This document shows positions 1 to 12,149 of a stretch of 64,000 nucleotides of DNA, piece by piece. This stretch comes from Hsuehochloa calcarea. Taxonomy: Eukaryota > Streptophyta > Magnoliopsida > Poales > Poaceae. The stretch is taken from contig CM070594.1 of NCBI GenBank assembly GCA_036346395.1, forward strand, positions 28,801,385-28,865,384, given 5' to 3'. Position numbers and translations under genes: made by a program. Below the pieces are notes generated by a model. The model did no database searches. It worked only from the letters and a program-made list of their open reading frames with translations, and was not told where the DNA came from. Within the stretch, counting starts at the first letter, position 1. Every line of letters begins with the position of its first letter.

Positions 1-715
1 GCGAAGCATCACAATAGATATCAAAATCCTTGTGAATATCCAGCAAGATCAGCACTGGGGCTGAAGTTAAATGCCTCTTCAACTCCTAAAAACTTTCTTC
101 ACAGGCTGTAGTCCAAATAAACTTTTTCTCTTTCTTCAACAATTGTATAAGAGGCTTAGCAATCGTTGAGAATCCTTCGATGAAACGGCGATAATATCAT
201 GCAATTCCCAAGAAACTGCGAATATGAGTTACGGTTTTGGGTTGCTCCCAATGTAACATTGCCTTAACTTTTTCAGGATCGATGGCTACTCCTTCAGTTG
301 TCATCACATGACCAAGGAAATCAACTTCCTTATTCCAGAATTCACATTTGCTGAACTTAGCATACAACTGATGCTCTCTATGTTTCTCCAAAATTATTCT
401 CAAATGCTCAACATGTTCTTCTTCTATCTCGGAGTAAACCAAAATATCATCAATAAACACAACTACAAACGTGTCCAAATATTCCATGAATATCTTGTTC
501 ATCATGTTCATGAAATAGGTATGCGCATTAGTCAGACCAAAGGACATGACTAGAACTCATAATGTCTGTATCGCATTGAGAAAGCGGTCTTCGGTATATC
601 CTTCAGACAAATCTTCAACTGATGGTAACATGATCGTAGGTCGATCATCGAGAACACTCCGGCTCCTTCATGTTCCATCCACGGGAGTGGATTTGCCCAT
701 CAACTCCAGTATGGG
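1..715 (-). mobile_element. Ty3/gypsy pol fragment (reverse transcriptase to RNase H)
   Basis: Degraded pol piece of a Ty3/gypsy retrotransposon. On the minus strand, 715 to about 550 gives a broken RT start with a recognisable SMIDLRS-YHQ segment. From 547 to 197 there is an open stretch with the catalytic FIDD (about 446-457), followed by the CEFW-FLGHV and IRSFLGIA segments of the thumb and connection. From 196 to 1 the sequence continues toward RNase H (YRRFIEG-like, then an ICD-like residue run) and leaves the window. The frame breaks near 550 and again near 197. The fragment is cut at about 715, where unrelated LTR sequence starts. Assignment to gypsy is firm from the RT motifs; the lineage cannot be decided from this piece. 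Confidence 0.85.
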
Positions 716-719
716 CACG

Positions 720-1350
720 TAAGACCCACCATTCTAATGTGGGCAATTTCGGACACCCGTATAAAACGTTCTTCATACGGTAATTGGGTCCCCGGACTTT
801 GTTAAGTACGGGCTTAAGTGAACACCGACGGGTGTGTCACTAGCTATACCGGTATGAGTATGTGTGCAGTCCATTCCTTTCAATGCATCCATTCATACAT
901 ATTAGTTTTCAGAGATAAGTTCATAATTCATATTATGATTGGCTTGTTTATAACTTTGTATGATCAATTGTTTACTGTACTTGCTGAGTCTCTGGCTCAT
1001 TCTTGCTTTGTTGTTTAATTTAGGTGATCGGTGATGATGGCTATCTTGGGGAGGGAGTAGACCTGCACTATTCATACATTTCATCTTACTCCATACTTCA
1101 TTAGTAATATTTGGTTATTTCATTCATTGGTTAAGTGTTGAACTATAATAAATTAACTTGGCTGCGATTGCTTTATACTCCCATGTTAAATGTGTTTTCT
1201 TCACTTAATTGGATTCAGTAATTGTTCCTAATATGGTTTTGGGACAGCCATGTTATTCTTTTAAATGAGTTTTGTATAAATTCTTTCGCTTCATAGTTGT
1301 ATGTTAGGTTTTTAGTGGCATTTTGGCTTCCGAATAGCCAGGGTGTTACA
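720..1350 (+). mobile_element. Gypsy-type LTR fragment, 3' part
   Basis: No coding sequence is visible. The segment ends in GGGTGTTACA at 1341-1350, the same terminal sequence as the complete gypsy LTR ending at 49848. Around 985-1050 it has a 'gagtctctggctcat...ttaggtgatc' layout resembling the LTR interior at 42025-42080 and 49430-49480. I read it as the R-U5 end of a plus-strand gypsy LTR truncated on its left by the pol fragment. No primer-binding site follows 1350, so it is a fragment or a solo LTR without an identified start. Confidence 0.5.
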
Positions 1351-2448
1351 GCACTACCCGTCTAGTAGTAATGATATATGATCACTTACTCGCATAACTT
1401 CCTTATTTACGCGGTATAATTTTGAATTGTGCACTAGTGTAGCCTACTCATGTGTATACAGTGATCTGAGAGCTATCTTATGTAGTACTTGATCTAGATT
1501 GGTCACATATAGTTGATATGTGATACTAATTTATTGTATCTATTGTTGTTCTAGTATGGTAATATAGATCAGTTCATATGGATGGATTGGTTTACGCACT
1601 GGTTGATAAGATTAATCGGCTTCGGTGATAGTAGATGGGTTCGTGGGACGTATGCACCACATGATTAGTTGCGCTTGTTGACGGCCACATTGCATAACAT
1701 CTCTACCGGTCGGAATTCCACCATCAAGGTAAACTGCGGTACGCTGCTGTATGGAGCCAACAGATCAATTTTTGTGGGTTGCTATTATCTTTGGAAACCA
1801 CAAGAGCATATCAATGTGATTGGTTCGGAATTAGGTTAATGTGAATAATCCAATGAATTTTCATAGCTCGATGTAATAGTATAGCCCTTAGACCCACCGA
1901 CAAATACGAGTCATACGTGATATCCTAGTTAAGTTACCGCTGGTGGATCTGCGCAAATTTTGCCCATGAATCATGATACCGGAACGGATTCCGAACGCTC
2001 CCATGGGTACCTGCCGTCGTCCGCAAGAATCGTACGACGCAACATTTTAGGCATGATTGCCCAATCTTTCAGCATCTAATACTTGACCTCGTGCTACCAC
2101 CCGGCGATACTGCATGTATATATAGTAGAATTTTTTAGGCATGATTGCTCAATCTTTCAGCATCTAATACTTGACCGCGTGCTACCACCCGGCGGTACTG
2201 CATGTATAGTAGAATTAATTTTGAATTTTTTCATAAAAGGGACGCTATGTAGTCCACAAGCTAGGAACTATATATAAAGTACCTACTGAATGTATAGTAG
2301 AATTAATTTTGTATTTTTTCATAAAAGGGACGCTATGTAGTCCACAAGCTAGGAACTATATATAAAGTGCAATATATTTGTTTTGTGTTCCCACAAAAAT
2401 AAGATGATGCGGTCCAGATAATCACTACTGATTTTCTCGGTGTTCCTT
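1351..2448. other. Non-coding, unassigned, repeat-like
   Basis: No reading frame longer than about 65 codons, and none with a recognisable domain. The sequence has the texture of retrotransposon leader or LTR DNA, but I could not tie it to a family. It contains the local duplications listed separately at 2045-2368. Confidence 0.4.
2045..2368 (+). repeat. Two adjacent tandem duplications
   Basis: First pair: 2045-2132 and 2133-about 2216, starting TTTTAGGCATGATTG and sharing a GTGCTACCACCCGGCG core, with a few substitutions and a TATA-dinucleotide difference. Second pair: 2203-2280 and 2291-2368, 78 bp each, starting TGTATAGTAGAATTAATTTT and ending TATATAAAGT, with a single mismatch seen (GAATTTT versus GTATTTT). 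The two pairs overlap by about a dozen bases, so the duplications probably arose by successive slippage or unequal exchange. Confidence 0.85.
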
Positions 2449-4100
2449 CGTAACATCCCAAAAAATCCCAATTTAGATAAAATATAATGCAAATAAATGA
2501 GATAACAATTTTGGGCATGTTTATATGTGGGAAAAATTATTTGAGCATGTTTTGAAAATTTTCATCAAAAGCAACAATGCATCTATATGAAAACAACAAC
2601 TTGGAAGAATTTTTGAAAAAAAATCACAGAATAGATAAGATCCTACAAAATTTAATAAAGAAAATATACTGTGTCATAAGCTCCCAGAAAAATTTCATAA
2701 ATTTTGGTGCAGGTTTACTATGTTTAAAAAATTCGAACAACCATCAGCCAGTTTTGAAGAATTCAATAGCTATTTTGATTTCCCACTTGCCCATTGGGCT
2801 GGATCCGAGTGGCCCACTTCTTCACGCTCGCAATAGCCCACACCAATCGCCCTCGCTGACATGTCGGGCCCGCATGTCAAGACTGTTCTTACACCTCTCG
2901 CTCTCGCTCGCGCGCCAGTGCGCACTCCGCCGCTCGCCCCTCGTTTGCGACAGGCACCCATAGTTTCATGACCCAACTGCCCCCGTCACCTCCGCGTGCT
3001 CTCGACCATGCTATCCACCCCACTAACGCGTTAACTTCTAGTGGAGAGGGAGAAGCCCAAGAGCGTCTGTGATTTTCTCGCGAAACCACCAACGTCTTGC
3101 CACTTTTCATGCGCAATTGTCCTAGCTACTTAAGCATTATAGTGCACATTGTAATCTTTAGCTCACACACATTCCATTTCATGCAAACCCGAGCTTGATC
3201 GCTCCCTAGTTTCATGGGAACACTTGCGTCATCTCGAACACCGATGTTTTCGCAGCTGCGCCGCTCTGGTGAGCTTCCTCACCCATGACACTTGCGTTGT
3301 TTTGATCCTCGTCCATCACTCATTCCTCTCCTTTACTCAATGCAGCTCTGGGAATCTCGTAGCTCAATCGCGCTCACCTTCGTCCCCGACTCCGACGCGA
3401 ACTAGAACTGAGCTGCGGTGTTCTCGTCATTCTAACAGATTTGAACTTCCCTCGAGTGCGTTATGATGTGTTCCAACACTCCATGTAATTCACTCACTCA
3501 ATGCAAGCATATTCACAAAGAATTCGAGCTTCACCACCATCCTTCTCTCTCATGGCTGCCACCACCATTTTCATTCTCCCTTGAACACCAGTGAGTCTCA
3601 TTCCAATTCTTTGCAGCTACACCATCTCTAGGAAGTCAGTGAGCTAACACGACACTCCTTTTAGCCTCTCTGTTGTTGTGGTGAGTGTCGTTGTGAAACC
3701 CCTCCGCGCCGTCGCTTCTTGTCTTTGACAAGCCACCTCAGCCTTTCTCCGGTCTCATCTTCTTTACCCTTGTGGTCGTGGTGATATCCTGATCCTCAAG
3801 CGCGCCTCAATTTGCTATGGGCGAGCTCCTAGCGCCTCAAGAGACAACCCTTACATTCTCAGGCTCCTTTAAGCTTTTCCACGCATACCTCGTCACCGGT
3901 GAGCTTGCCATTCCCCTCGACCATGTGCGTTGCGCTCTCCTCTCTCCTCTCTCTACTAGTGGGCCCATGTGATTAGGTGGAGATTAGCACTAATTAACAC
4001 TGCTTAAGGATAATGAGTCGATGATAACTGGGACCAGGTGAAAAGTTAAATAGAAATCTATTTCAAATCGTATTTAGAGTATCTGTCACTGACATGTGAT
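2449..4100 (+). mobile_element. Probable gypsy LTR (partial), plus orientation
   Basis: Begins with CGTAACATCCCAAAAAATCC at 2449, close to the TGTAACATCCC start of the gypsy LTR whose edge is at 57798. It runs through an AT-rich segment (2500-2760), then a GC- and CT-rich segment (2800-3960) that looks like an LTR leader with short spurious reading frames. No gag-pol sequence is visible. The right edge is uncertain: near 4100 the sequence changes to a block whose LTR-like motifs read on the other strand. Confidence 0.4.
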
Positions 4101-6298
4101 TCTCGTTTTAAAGACATGTTTTAAAACTTGGGAGATTGACATGTGTGGCCCAGCCATCAATTAAATAAATTCAGGTTTAATTATGTCAAGACCTGAATCT
4201 GCAAATTCGGGCCCTCTGTGCATTCTGAACTAGGCCCAATACCAGTAGCTAGTTCACACAGTGTCAACATTGATGAAATCATATCCATACAACTAAATAG
4301 CTAAAAATAAACCAAATATTATTAAATAGTAATAACAGACCTTATGGTAAGGTTTTACAATTATTGCCACACCGGGCTTAACGACATAATAACAAACTTG
4401 CAGTGGAAGAAACTCTCATGGTAGCCATCCGACATGCTCATAGGCAATCGAGTGGAGAACATACCTTAGTTTGCATAGTCCTCGATGTACTCCTCGCAGA
4501 ACTCTGTGTTCCCTTGGTCTTCCTTGATGGCTAATCAACAATGGCGTAAAGTCGTGAGTACATAAAGTACTCAGCAAGTCGTAGGGAAATGTATGCAAAT
4601 AGTATTCATGCAAGACTTGAACAAGAGTAGCTTTATGGCTATTTTGCAAAAAGCAGCATTGATACTAGTTACAGTAAACAGATTGAAAAGCACTATTTAA
4701 AAGATTAGATACATAATTAAACAAGTACTTTGAATCATCTAGTGAACTACCTATTCACTTCCCAACCATTTCACCAAACACAATTTTTAGATAAAATCTA
4801 TCTCCCACGTGAAATCACCAGACATTATCCATATCTAGGGACACGGTTATTCGAATAGTTTTTAACACTCTGCAGAGGTTGTAAAGCTTAACCCATAAGA
4901 GATAATAAATTTATAATGTCGTCCAAGATGACGACTTAATGATTATCACAAGACTTTTAGAAAGCTCTGTTTTGAACCAGTTCTCCTCGCTAAGGTTTCG
5001 CCTACACCCGGCTCCCTCTTGCGCCTAGTGTGAATGTCCAACCCAAAGTTCACACTTCAACCCTAACAGAACTAAATCAAAATATTACTAATTAATCAGC
5101 TAGGTCCATCCCATACTGGACATGTAGTTGTACGACAGGGCCCAGATCAATAGTGCACAAGATTAAGTCCTTAGTGATTACTCAGGCAAAACAACCTCAT
5201 CCAAAATGTGCTACCCGCACCCCCTTTGCTGCAGATCATTCGCCTAAGTATGAAACCAATTTTGTTTAACCAGGATGAATGGTTCCCGAGCCACGACACA
5301 ACAAATTTTACTAATAGTGGCTACCCACCATAATTCCACAATTCATTAAGTAAAATTTTCATGATTAACATGGTGAAGGAACCCATTGTACAACTAAAGC
5401 ATGACTAAGCATATCTACGTCTCCCATGTTGGTAATAAAATATATCCAACTAAAATTATCCTTCCTATGGTGTCCAAATATATATGTCATTCACAATTAT
5501 TCAAGGTAGCATACTGTCAAGTAGGTATTTAACTATTCCCAAAAACAATTAATATAAAAAATAACCATGCATGTTAATTTAAAACAAATATAATTTTATA
5601 AAATGGGTACAATATTGTCAAAGGTCTACGACTTGCCTTCGTTGAAGTTTTGAGTGCTTCGCAGACTGGTCCACGAAAGCTTCGGAAACGCCGGAATCTA
5701 TACGTGCAAAATAAAACAAATCAATATAATAAATCCAAATAAAATAAAAAAAATTATCAAATCAGTACCAAAAGAAAGTTTATGAATTTAGAAACAATAA
5801 TCAATGGAATTTGAGTTCGAATGAAGGAGAGCGAACGTTCGGATGCTCAATTCTCATATGAAATGATGGAAAAATGATGAAAAATAATATTCTAGAATTA
5901 CTATTTTGGTTTGGTTTTGGTTTGACTCACTTCATAGCATACGACAACATGTCACAAATGCTAGTGAAGGAATGCTAAACACCATGAGATGTGAAAAGAT
6001 CAGAGAAGAAATGAAGACAAGGAAGAGTCAATGACAAGTGAGTTCACTTAGTCATAGACACAATGGAGTTCATTCGCAGGGGCAAAGCATAGAACAAAAC
6101 AAAGAAGCTCTATAGTGCTTCGGCCATCGTGGCGATGGGGTGGTCGGAGAAACACCAAAATGGAACCCCGTGGGGTTGCCCTACCCATAGGTGGCAGCAG
6201 CTCAGCCGGCGAACCATGGCAGCAACTGTGGTGACTCCCTGAACAGCGACAGTGCAAGCCCAATTGGACGTAGTGGTGGTCCAGATGCACGGGGAAGA
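4100..6298 (-). mobile_element. Probable gypsy LTR or leader, minus orientation, interrupted by copia C
   Basis: No gene found in about 2.2 kb. At 4550-4580 the minus strand has a 'cttgctgagtactttatgtactcac' type segment, common near the transcript end in grass gypsy LTRs. At 6130-6290 it resembles 62400-62500 (AAAATGGAACCCCG, then a GGCGA-rich stretch), which belongs to the gypsy LTR material at the right end of the window. The copia element starting at 6299 splits it; the sequence resumes at 17238 and runs to about 17425. Family and exact edges are unresolved. Confidence 0.4.
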
Positions 6299-8087
6299 TG
6301 TGGATTTCATGGGGATATGCTCCAGATCTTAGGATGATGTGACAATTGGCAATGGCGTTTACGGTTTGTCGTTTCCCGCGTTTTCGACAAAGCTACAGGT
6401 TTTCTGGTCAGGGGCGGTCCGACCGGTCCTTGCACGGCGGTCCGACCGGTCCCAAATCGGTCGGACCGGCCATGTGGGGTGGTCAGACCGGCGATGACCA
6501 AAAGTGGTCAAAATAAGCTGGGCCAAAAATAGGTGTTGTAGGCAAGTGAGGGGATCCCAATGCACTTGGTCTCATAATTTTTGGAGTCTCCAGTAAGAAG
6601 TTCTATTGGATTTAAGTTTCCAGAAGGTTTCGGAATTTGGGAGGTTGAATTTCGGCTAAGTCCCAAGGGCGGTCCGACCGGCTCACGAGGAGCGGTCCGG
6701 CCGGCCATGGGCGATCCGCCGGCTCACTGGAGCGGTCGGACCGGTTTCTACTTGAGCGTCGGCCAACCGTGGCGATGTTGTTTTGTTAGGTCAAAGTCAT
6801 TGGTTTCATGGCATATGATTTGCATGATGCATGTTTTGACTAACATGGGTCAAGTTGTGAAGAACTTGTTCCCGAATTCGTGTTTTCTTATGCGTGGTTG
6901 TGCGGTAGCTTGGTGGTCAACGACGGTCAGCGGCAAGGAGAATCGGGACTAGACTTGAAGAGTTGAGGTCGAGCGATCGGCGATGCGGGTGGGGTCAACG
7001 ACTCAAGCGTGACACAAGATGGACAATGGTGACCTATTGGCAAATCCATAACGCATGGTGAAGCGGTTTAGGTCAAAAGGTTAAAGGCGGCGCTTGCTGG
7101 CGTGCGTATGTGACCCGTTTGTTAGTGGGCCTTAACGGAGCCCAATTAAGTCAAACCCTAAGAGTTTTAGGCCTCCACTATAAATAGGAGGAGATGGTGG
7201 CTGCACCTCTCTCTCTCGCCTTTTATGTTTCAAAACCCTAATTGTCTTTAGGGAGTTGAGGTGGAGGCAAGGGCTCTTGATGGTTTGTGGTGAATTTCGT
7301 GATCTTTGATTGTCTCTTGATCCATGATGGTGTGGATGTAATCCAAAGCATCAACCACGAAATCAATCTATGCAAGGTTTGCTTGAGATAAGTCTCTTTT
7401 CGTTCTTGCTTCCAATTTCGTGTTTTTAGGGCTTTCTTTGATCCGCGAGTTTGTGATTGATTCTTTCACGTGAATTAGCTTGCTGTGATATGTGTGAATC
7501 TATCTAGCATCATCTTGATCATCAATCTCTCACGAACAAGCTTTAGGATCAAGTTTTCGTTCTTGCGGTTTTAGACCTTCATTAATCAATTGACAATTGC
7601 TCAAGATCGTTCCAAGAATTATCATAATATTCGATTGGAATAGGTCCTCAATAGCATAGAGAAGGTGTGTGCAAAGTTTCGTGAAGTTTGGAGTTGAGAA
7701 TCAAAAGTTAGACCTAATTGCAACTTCGTCATCGGTGATTTTATTGTTTGGATCGGTTCGTAGATCACCGGTCCGACCGCCCGTCACCACCGGTCCGACC
7801 GATTTGGAGCGGTCCGACCGCCATATAACAATGGTCCGACCGCCCGCAATCGGTCCGACCGGTTCACTACAAATCGGACCGCCAATGCTTGTGTTGCTTT
7901 GATTCTTAGCGATTATTGTCGCATTGCTTAGGGTCTTTATTGGATTCAATACTAGTCTTCATTGTCTTGATATATTGATCTTCATAGCGTTCTAATAGCT
8001 CTTGGAGTGAAATTGTATTGAGTTCATAATTTGTGAAAAAGTGGCGTGCTCCTATTCACCCCCTCTAGTCGCCTTTATCGTCCAACA
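6299..8087 (+). repeat. 5' LTR of copia C
   Basis: 1,789 bp, TGTGGATTTC...TCCAACA. A TATA box (TATAAATA, 7179-7186) lies in CCACTATAAATAGG and would drive element transcription. Clusters of CGGTCCGACCGG-type motifs lie near the start (about 6410-6500 and 6668-6750) and near the end (about 7770-7880). Compared with the 3' LTR, the first 480 bp differ by many 1-4 base indels, whereas about 6780-7640 is almost identical. Confidence 0.93.
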
Positions 8088-8089
8088 AG

Positions 8090-8102
8090 TGGTATCGAGC
8101 CG
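8090..8102 (+). other. Primer-binding site of copia C
   Basis: TGGTATCGAGCC directly after the LTR and 2 bp. The related elements A and B have TGGTATCAGAGC, the exact complement of the initiator Met tRNA 3' end; here one A is absent (CAG read as CG). Confidence 0.8.
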
Positions 8103-8144
8103 GTTAGTTCAATCTTGATCTTAACCGGTCACCGAACTTTGGCG

Positions 8145-9240
8145 ATGGATAAGTTTTCTACTAAACCGCATATCTTCGATGGGCACGACTATGCCTATTG
8201 GAAGAATCGTATGCGCGTCTTTCTTGAGAGCGAGGGACAAGCTATTTGGGATGTTGTTAGAGCCCCGCTGGTTATTCCTGAAATTGCTACACCTGCTTCT
8301 GCAATTCTTTTGGCTAACAACAATAAGGCTAAAAATCTTTTATATGGTGCACTTGGTAGACAAGAATATGATCGAATTTGTAATCTTTCAACTGCGCATG
8401 AAATTTGGAACACTCTCGAAACATATCATGAGGTTCGTCCCAAATCAAAAGGTGCGCCAAATCTGTTTACAGCGTGAATACAATAAATTCGAGATGCGTC
8501 TGGAGAGCATCGATGACATTTTCAATCGCTTTAATAAAGTAATTAATCAAATGAAAGTCGTTGATATTGAATATTCTCAATCGAAAATGCCACCCATCTC
8601 TTGGCCGCAATCAACACCAAGGAGTGGGAGATGAAGGCTCTTGCTATAGAAGAAAATGTTGATCTTTCAAGTCTTACTTTAGAATTGCTTTATAGTAAAC
8701 TCAAGACTCATGAAATTAAAAGAGTTGATCATCCCAAGAAAGATAACTTAGCTTTGGTAGCAGATCCTCTCAAAAAGTCTTTTGATGACTCTTTTGAATC
8801 TTCTTCTGGATTTTCATTTGCTTGTTTATCTGCTATTCATGAAGAGGAGCTTGAAAGTATTCACAAACAGAGTTAGCTCTTCTTGCTAAAAAATTCACAC
8901 GGGCCTACAATAATGTGAGAAACAAAAAGAGAGGTGGTCCGGTGACATGCTATGAATGTGGTGAGCTCAATCATATCCGGGCAAATTGCCCCAAGCTGAA
9001 AGGTAAGGGCAATCATAAGGAAGGAAAACCAGCTTGGAAGAAGCCTCCTTTCAACAAATCAAGGTATGAGGCTAATAAGCTTGTGAAGGTGCTCACCGGT
9101 CCTTGCCGCTTTGAGGATCAATCCTTGAGCGATGTGGATCTTGGGAGTGAGGAGGACAAGGAGGAGGAGATCCTCAAAGCAAAAAGAAAGGGAAGGCCAA
9201 AGACTTCACGGCATGTGCTTCATGGTGACAAACGACATTG
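8145..9240 (+). pseudogene. Copia C gag (frameshifted), with CCHC zinc knuckle
   Basis: Capsid/nucleocapsid protein of the element. It starts at ATG 8145 (MDKFSTKPHIFDGHDYAYW), the same start region as in elements A and B. The gag core runs to about 8430, then shifts frame, continues (FEMRLESIDDIFNRFNKV), shifts again near 8600, and reaches AAINTKEWEM and LYSKLKTHEI. A stop and frame change near 8876 precede the zinc knuckle CYECGELNHIRANC (C-x2-C-x4-H-x4-C, about 8949-8990), followed by a basic Lys-rich tail and an acidic segment. At least three frame breaks mean no full-length Gag can be read. Confidence 0.88.
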
Positions 9241-10260
9241 ATGATGATGAGGTATCTTTTTCTTATGATGAGCTTTACGCTAAATATGATTCTATAGTTG
9301 AGCAATTGCTTAGTCAAGATGAAGCGCTAGAATTTGTTATGACAAAAATAAGAAATTAGAGTCAAAGATTAACAAACTGAAAGTAGAGCTTAAAAATGCT
9401 AAGACTCTTGAACTGATGAATGTTTATCTTGTCATGCTATGCACTCGAAATTACTAAGTTACAAATCTGCTCATAATATTTCAGTACAACAACTTGAGAA
9501 TGCTAGATCTGAACTAAATGAAATTAAAAGTGCTCCTTGTGAAAAATGTTTAGAATCTAGTAAATTGATTGCTTTTGATGTGTTTGATTCTAGCCCTTGC
9601 ACTTCATGTTTAGAAAAGGAACGTGAAATCAAAGATATCTTAGAAGTCGCTAGAGTCAAATATGCTAAGCTTAAGGACAATATTGAAAATACTACTTGTT
9701 TTTCTTGTTCCGCTCTTAAGCTTGAAATTGCTTTGTATAAGGAGAAATCTATGGATAAAACTTGTGATGCTTGTGTTAACTTGAGAAAGAAAATGCTTAC
9801 CTTCATGATACATTAGAGAAATTTTCTAAAGGTAAGAAACAATTAAACATGATTCTTGACAAGTCTAAAACTCCTTATAAGAAGCAAGGTTTAGGATTCA
9901 ATTCTTTTCAAGACAATTCAAACCCAAAAGTCATTCAAGTCTTGGAAAAGGTTTAATTGAATTTAAAACCCAACTGCAAAAACATCTTTTAAATCTGCGG
10001 GCTTTGCCCAACCTTGTATTAATTCAAATGGTGCTTCTTCTAGTGGTACCAAGTACCATTGCACTTATTGCAAAAAGGTGGACATTTGATTGAATTACAT
10101 TTGGCGTAGGTTGAAAAATGATAGGAAAAATTTTGATAGAATTTCATTCATGCAACCTAGAACTTCTATGAGACATGGTAACATTGAAAAGAATAAACAC
10201 GGATTAGGATTTTCTCTCATGCAAATCATTATGTTTCTAAATATCCTAAGTCTAATGTTT
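9241..10260 (+). pseudogene. Copia C gag extension: coiled, CxxC-rich segment
   Basis: Segment between the zinc knuckle and the protease. The longest open part (9439-9813) is rich in Leu, Lys and Glu with a heptad-like pattern. It carries four regularly scattered CxxC motifs (CEKC, CTSC, CFSC, CDAC at roughly residues 34, 54, 87 and 109 of that part). The end of the region (9840-10090) is broken by stops, but ends in a YHCTYCKK-type motif near 10050-10077 that matches the CTFCKKDDH segment of element A. The function is unknown; the arrangement recurs in element A. Confidence 0.7.
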
Positions 10261-10265
10261 ATCGA

Positions 10266-12000
10266 TTGGCGGTGATCATTGGAGTCACCGGCCGACCGTT
10301 TTGGTCGCCGGTCGACCACCACCCAACGGATCGAACCACCCATGGACAGTTCAAATCTCATTTTAATTTAAACATTGCTCATAACCGAATGTTAGATAAA
10401 ATCAAGGATAGTACTTCTGGTTTGTATACTCCTTGCAGACGTGTGTCTCAGTACTGGATTCCTAAATCATGTTTATCTAACCCGATGTTGAGACACATCG
10501 TTCTTTTGTTCCTTGATTTTCAGGATTATCGCGGAAAGGGGAAGAACACGTGGTTCGTTGACTCCGGATGTTCACGCCACATGACCGGGAACTCAAAATG
10601 GTTCACCTCTTTCACGCGAGCAACAGGTGATGACTTCATCACCTTTGGAGATGATACACAAGGGCGAATTGAAGGAACAGGATCAATTAGGGTGAACAAC
10701 AAATTCATTCTAAAGGATGTCGCTCTTGTGGACAAGCTTAGGTATAATCTCCTTTCTGTTTCCCAGCTTCTTGATGATGGCTATGAGACTGTTTTTAAGA
10801 AAAATGCTTGTCGTGTGCTTGATTCTCTTGGTGAGCTTGTGTTTGGAATCTCTAGAGTTGGTAGAATTTTTGGGCCGATTTTTGAGAATCTCTTCTTGGA
10901 TCTCTTAAATGTTTGCTTACATCTTCTTGATTTACGGCTTTGGCATCGACGTTTGGGGCACATTGGTTTTGATCATCGACACGAGTTAGCAACCTTGATC
11001 TCATGAGAGGATTGCCCAAACTCAAAGTATCAAGGATCTTTGTATGTGCGCCACAGTAGGCATGGCAAACAAGTTGCCGCCTCACACCCTACTGTGACTA
11101 TGGTTATGGTAGCGGACCGGGGCGGTTGCTTCATATGGATCTTGTTGGTCTGCTAGAGTCCGGTCAGTCGGTGGAAAATGGTATATTCTTGTCATAGTCG
11201 ATGATCTTTCTAGATATACTTGGGTGTTCTTTCTTATTTCAAAAGATGAAGCTTTTGGTTATTTTCATGACCTTGTTCTTCGTTTGGCTTCGAGCTTCGG
11301 TGCTTTGAGAGCGATTCGCGATGATAATGGCACGGAGTTCAAAAATGCTTCTTTTGCTTCTTTTTGTCTTTGGCGTGGTATTGAGCATCGCTTCTCCTCT
11401 CCACACGTCCCTCAACAAAATGGCGTGGTGGAAAGGAAGAATAGGACCTTAGTCGAAATGGCTAGGACGATGCTAGATGAGTATAACACACCGAGGAGAT
11501 TTTGGGCGAAGCTATTACTCTTGCTTGCCATATTGCCAATCGTGTCTTTTTGAGACCTTCTTTAGGCAAGACTCCTTATGAGCTTCGTTTTGGTAGAAAA
11601 CCCTCTGTTTCGCATTTTGAGTTTTGGATCAAAATGTTTTATTCTTAAGACAGAGCAATTTAGATAAATTTGAATCAAGAACTTTTGATGGGATATTTAC
11701 AGGTTATCTGCTCATTCGAGGGTTTTCGAGTTTTTAATCTGAGACTAACATTATTCGGAGACTTGTAATGTCACTTTTGATGAGACTAGCCACAGGCTAG
11801 ATCAATTATTCTGAGATGATTTGGTGACAGAGAGCATTTTTGTGGAGGAAGATGAGGACGGCTAATATCATTCCTTCATCTGCTGCTGCTAGGCGCCCAT
11901 ATTGATACAAGAACACCTTTCGTCTACTTCACCTTGATTGAGGCTCTGCTGCATCATCATCATCGTGATATCTGCGGAGGTCGAAGAAACGACATCTCAC
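10266..12000 (+). pseudogene. Copia C protease and integrase (broken)
   Basis: Polyprotein processing and DNA integration part. The protease active site DSGCSRHMTG begins at 10560. A conserved VALVDKLRYNLLSVSQLLDD segment follows, then the GAG-pre-integrase motif LWHRRLGHIGFDH (about 10936-10974). The integrase core is readable at 11224-11553: acidic residues in ...DDNGTEFKN (about 11310) and HVPQQNGVVERKNRTLVEMA, then frame breaks at about 11000 and 11550. 11560-12000 continues as degenerate integrase C-terminal sequence (ELRFGRKPS). Not functional as read. Confidence 0.88.
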
Positions 12001-12149
12001 CCGGCGCTCCGCCGCATTGAGAGACGGCATCCTCGGAGCAGATAATAGGTAATCTACATGGCGAGTCACTCGCTCGGTATAATGATCCAAATCTCTACTC
12101 TCATTCGGCTTTTGTTGCTTCTTTTGAACCCGCGATATATCACATGCTT

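Noticed and set aside
2577..3466. Several 66-128 codon frames in GC-rich DNA
   Set aside because: No domains, overlapping on both strands, and located in probable LTR leader sequence.
7669..7949. Gly/Pro/Thr-rich frames on both strands in the copia LTR
   Set aside because: Produced by the CGGTCCGACCG motif array; the same sequences recur at 15398-15711, 16910-17030 and 27400-27480 without conserved frames.
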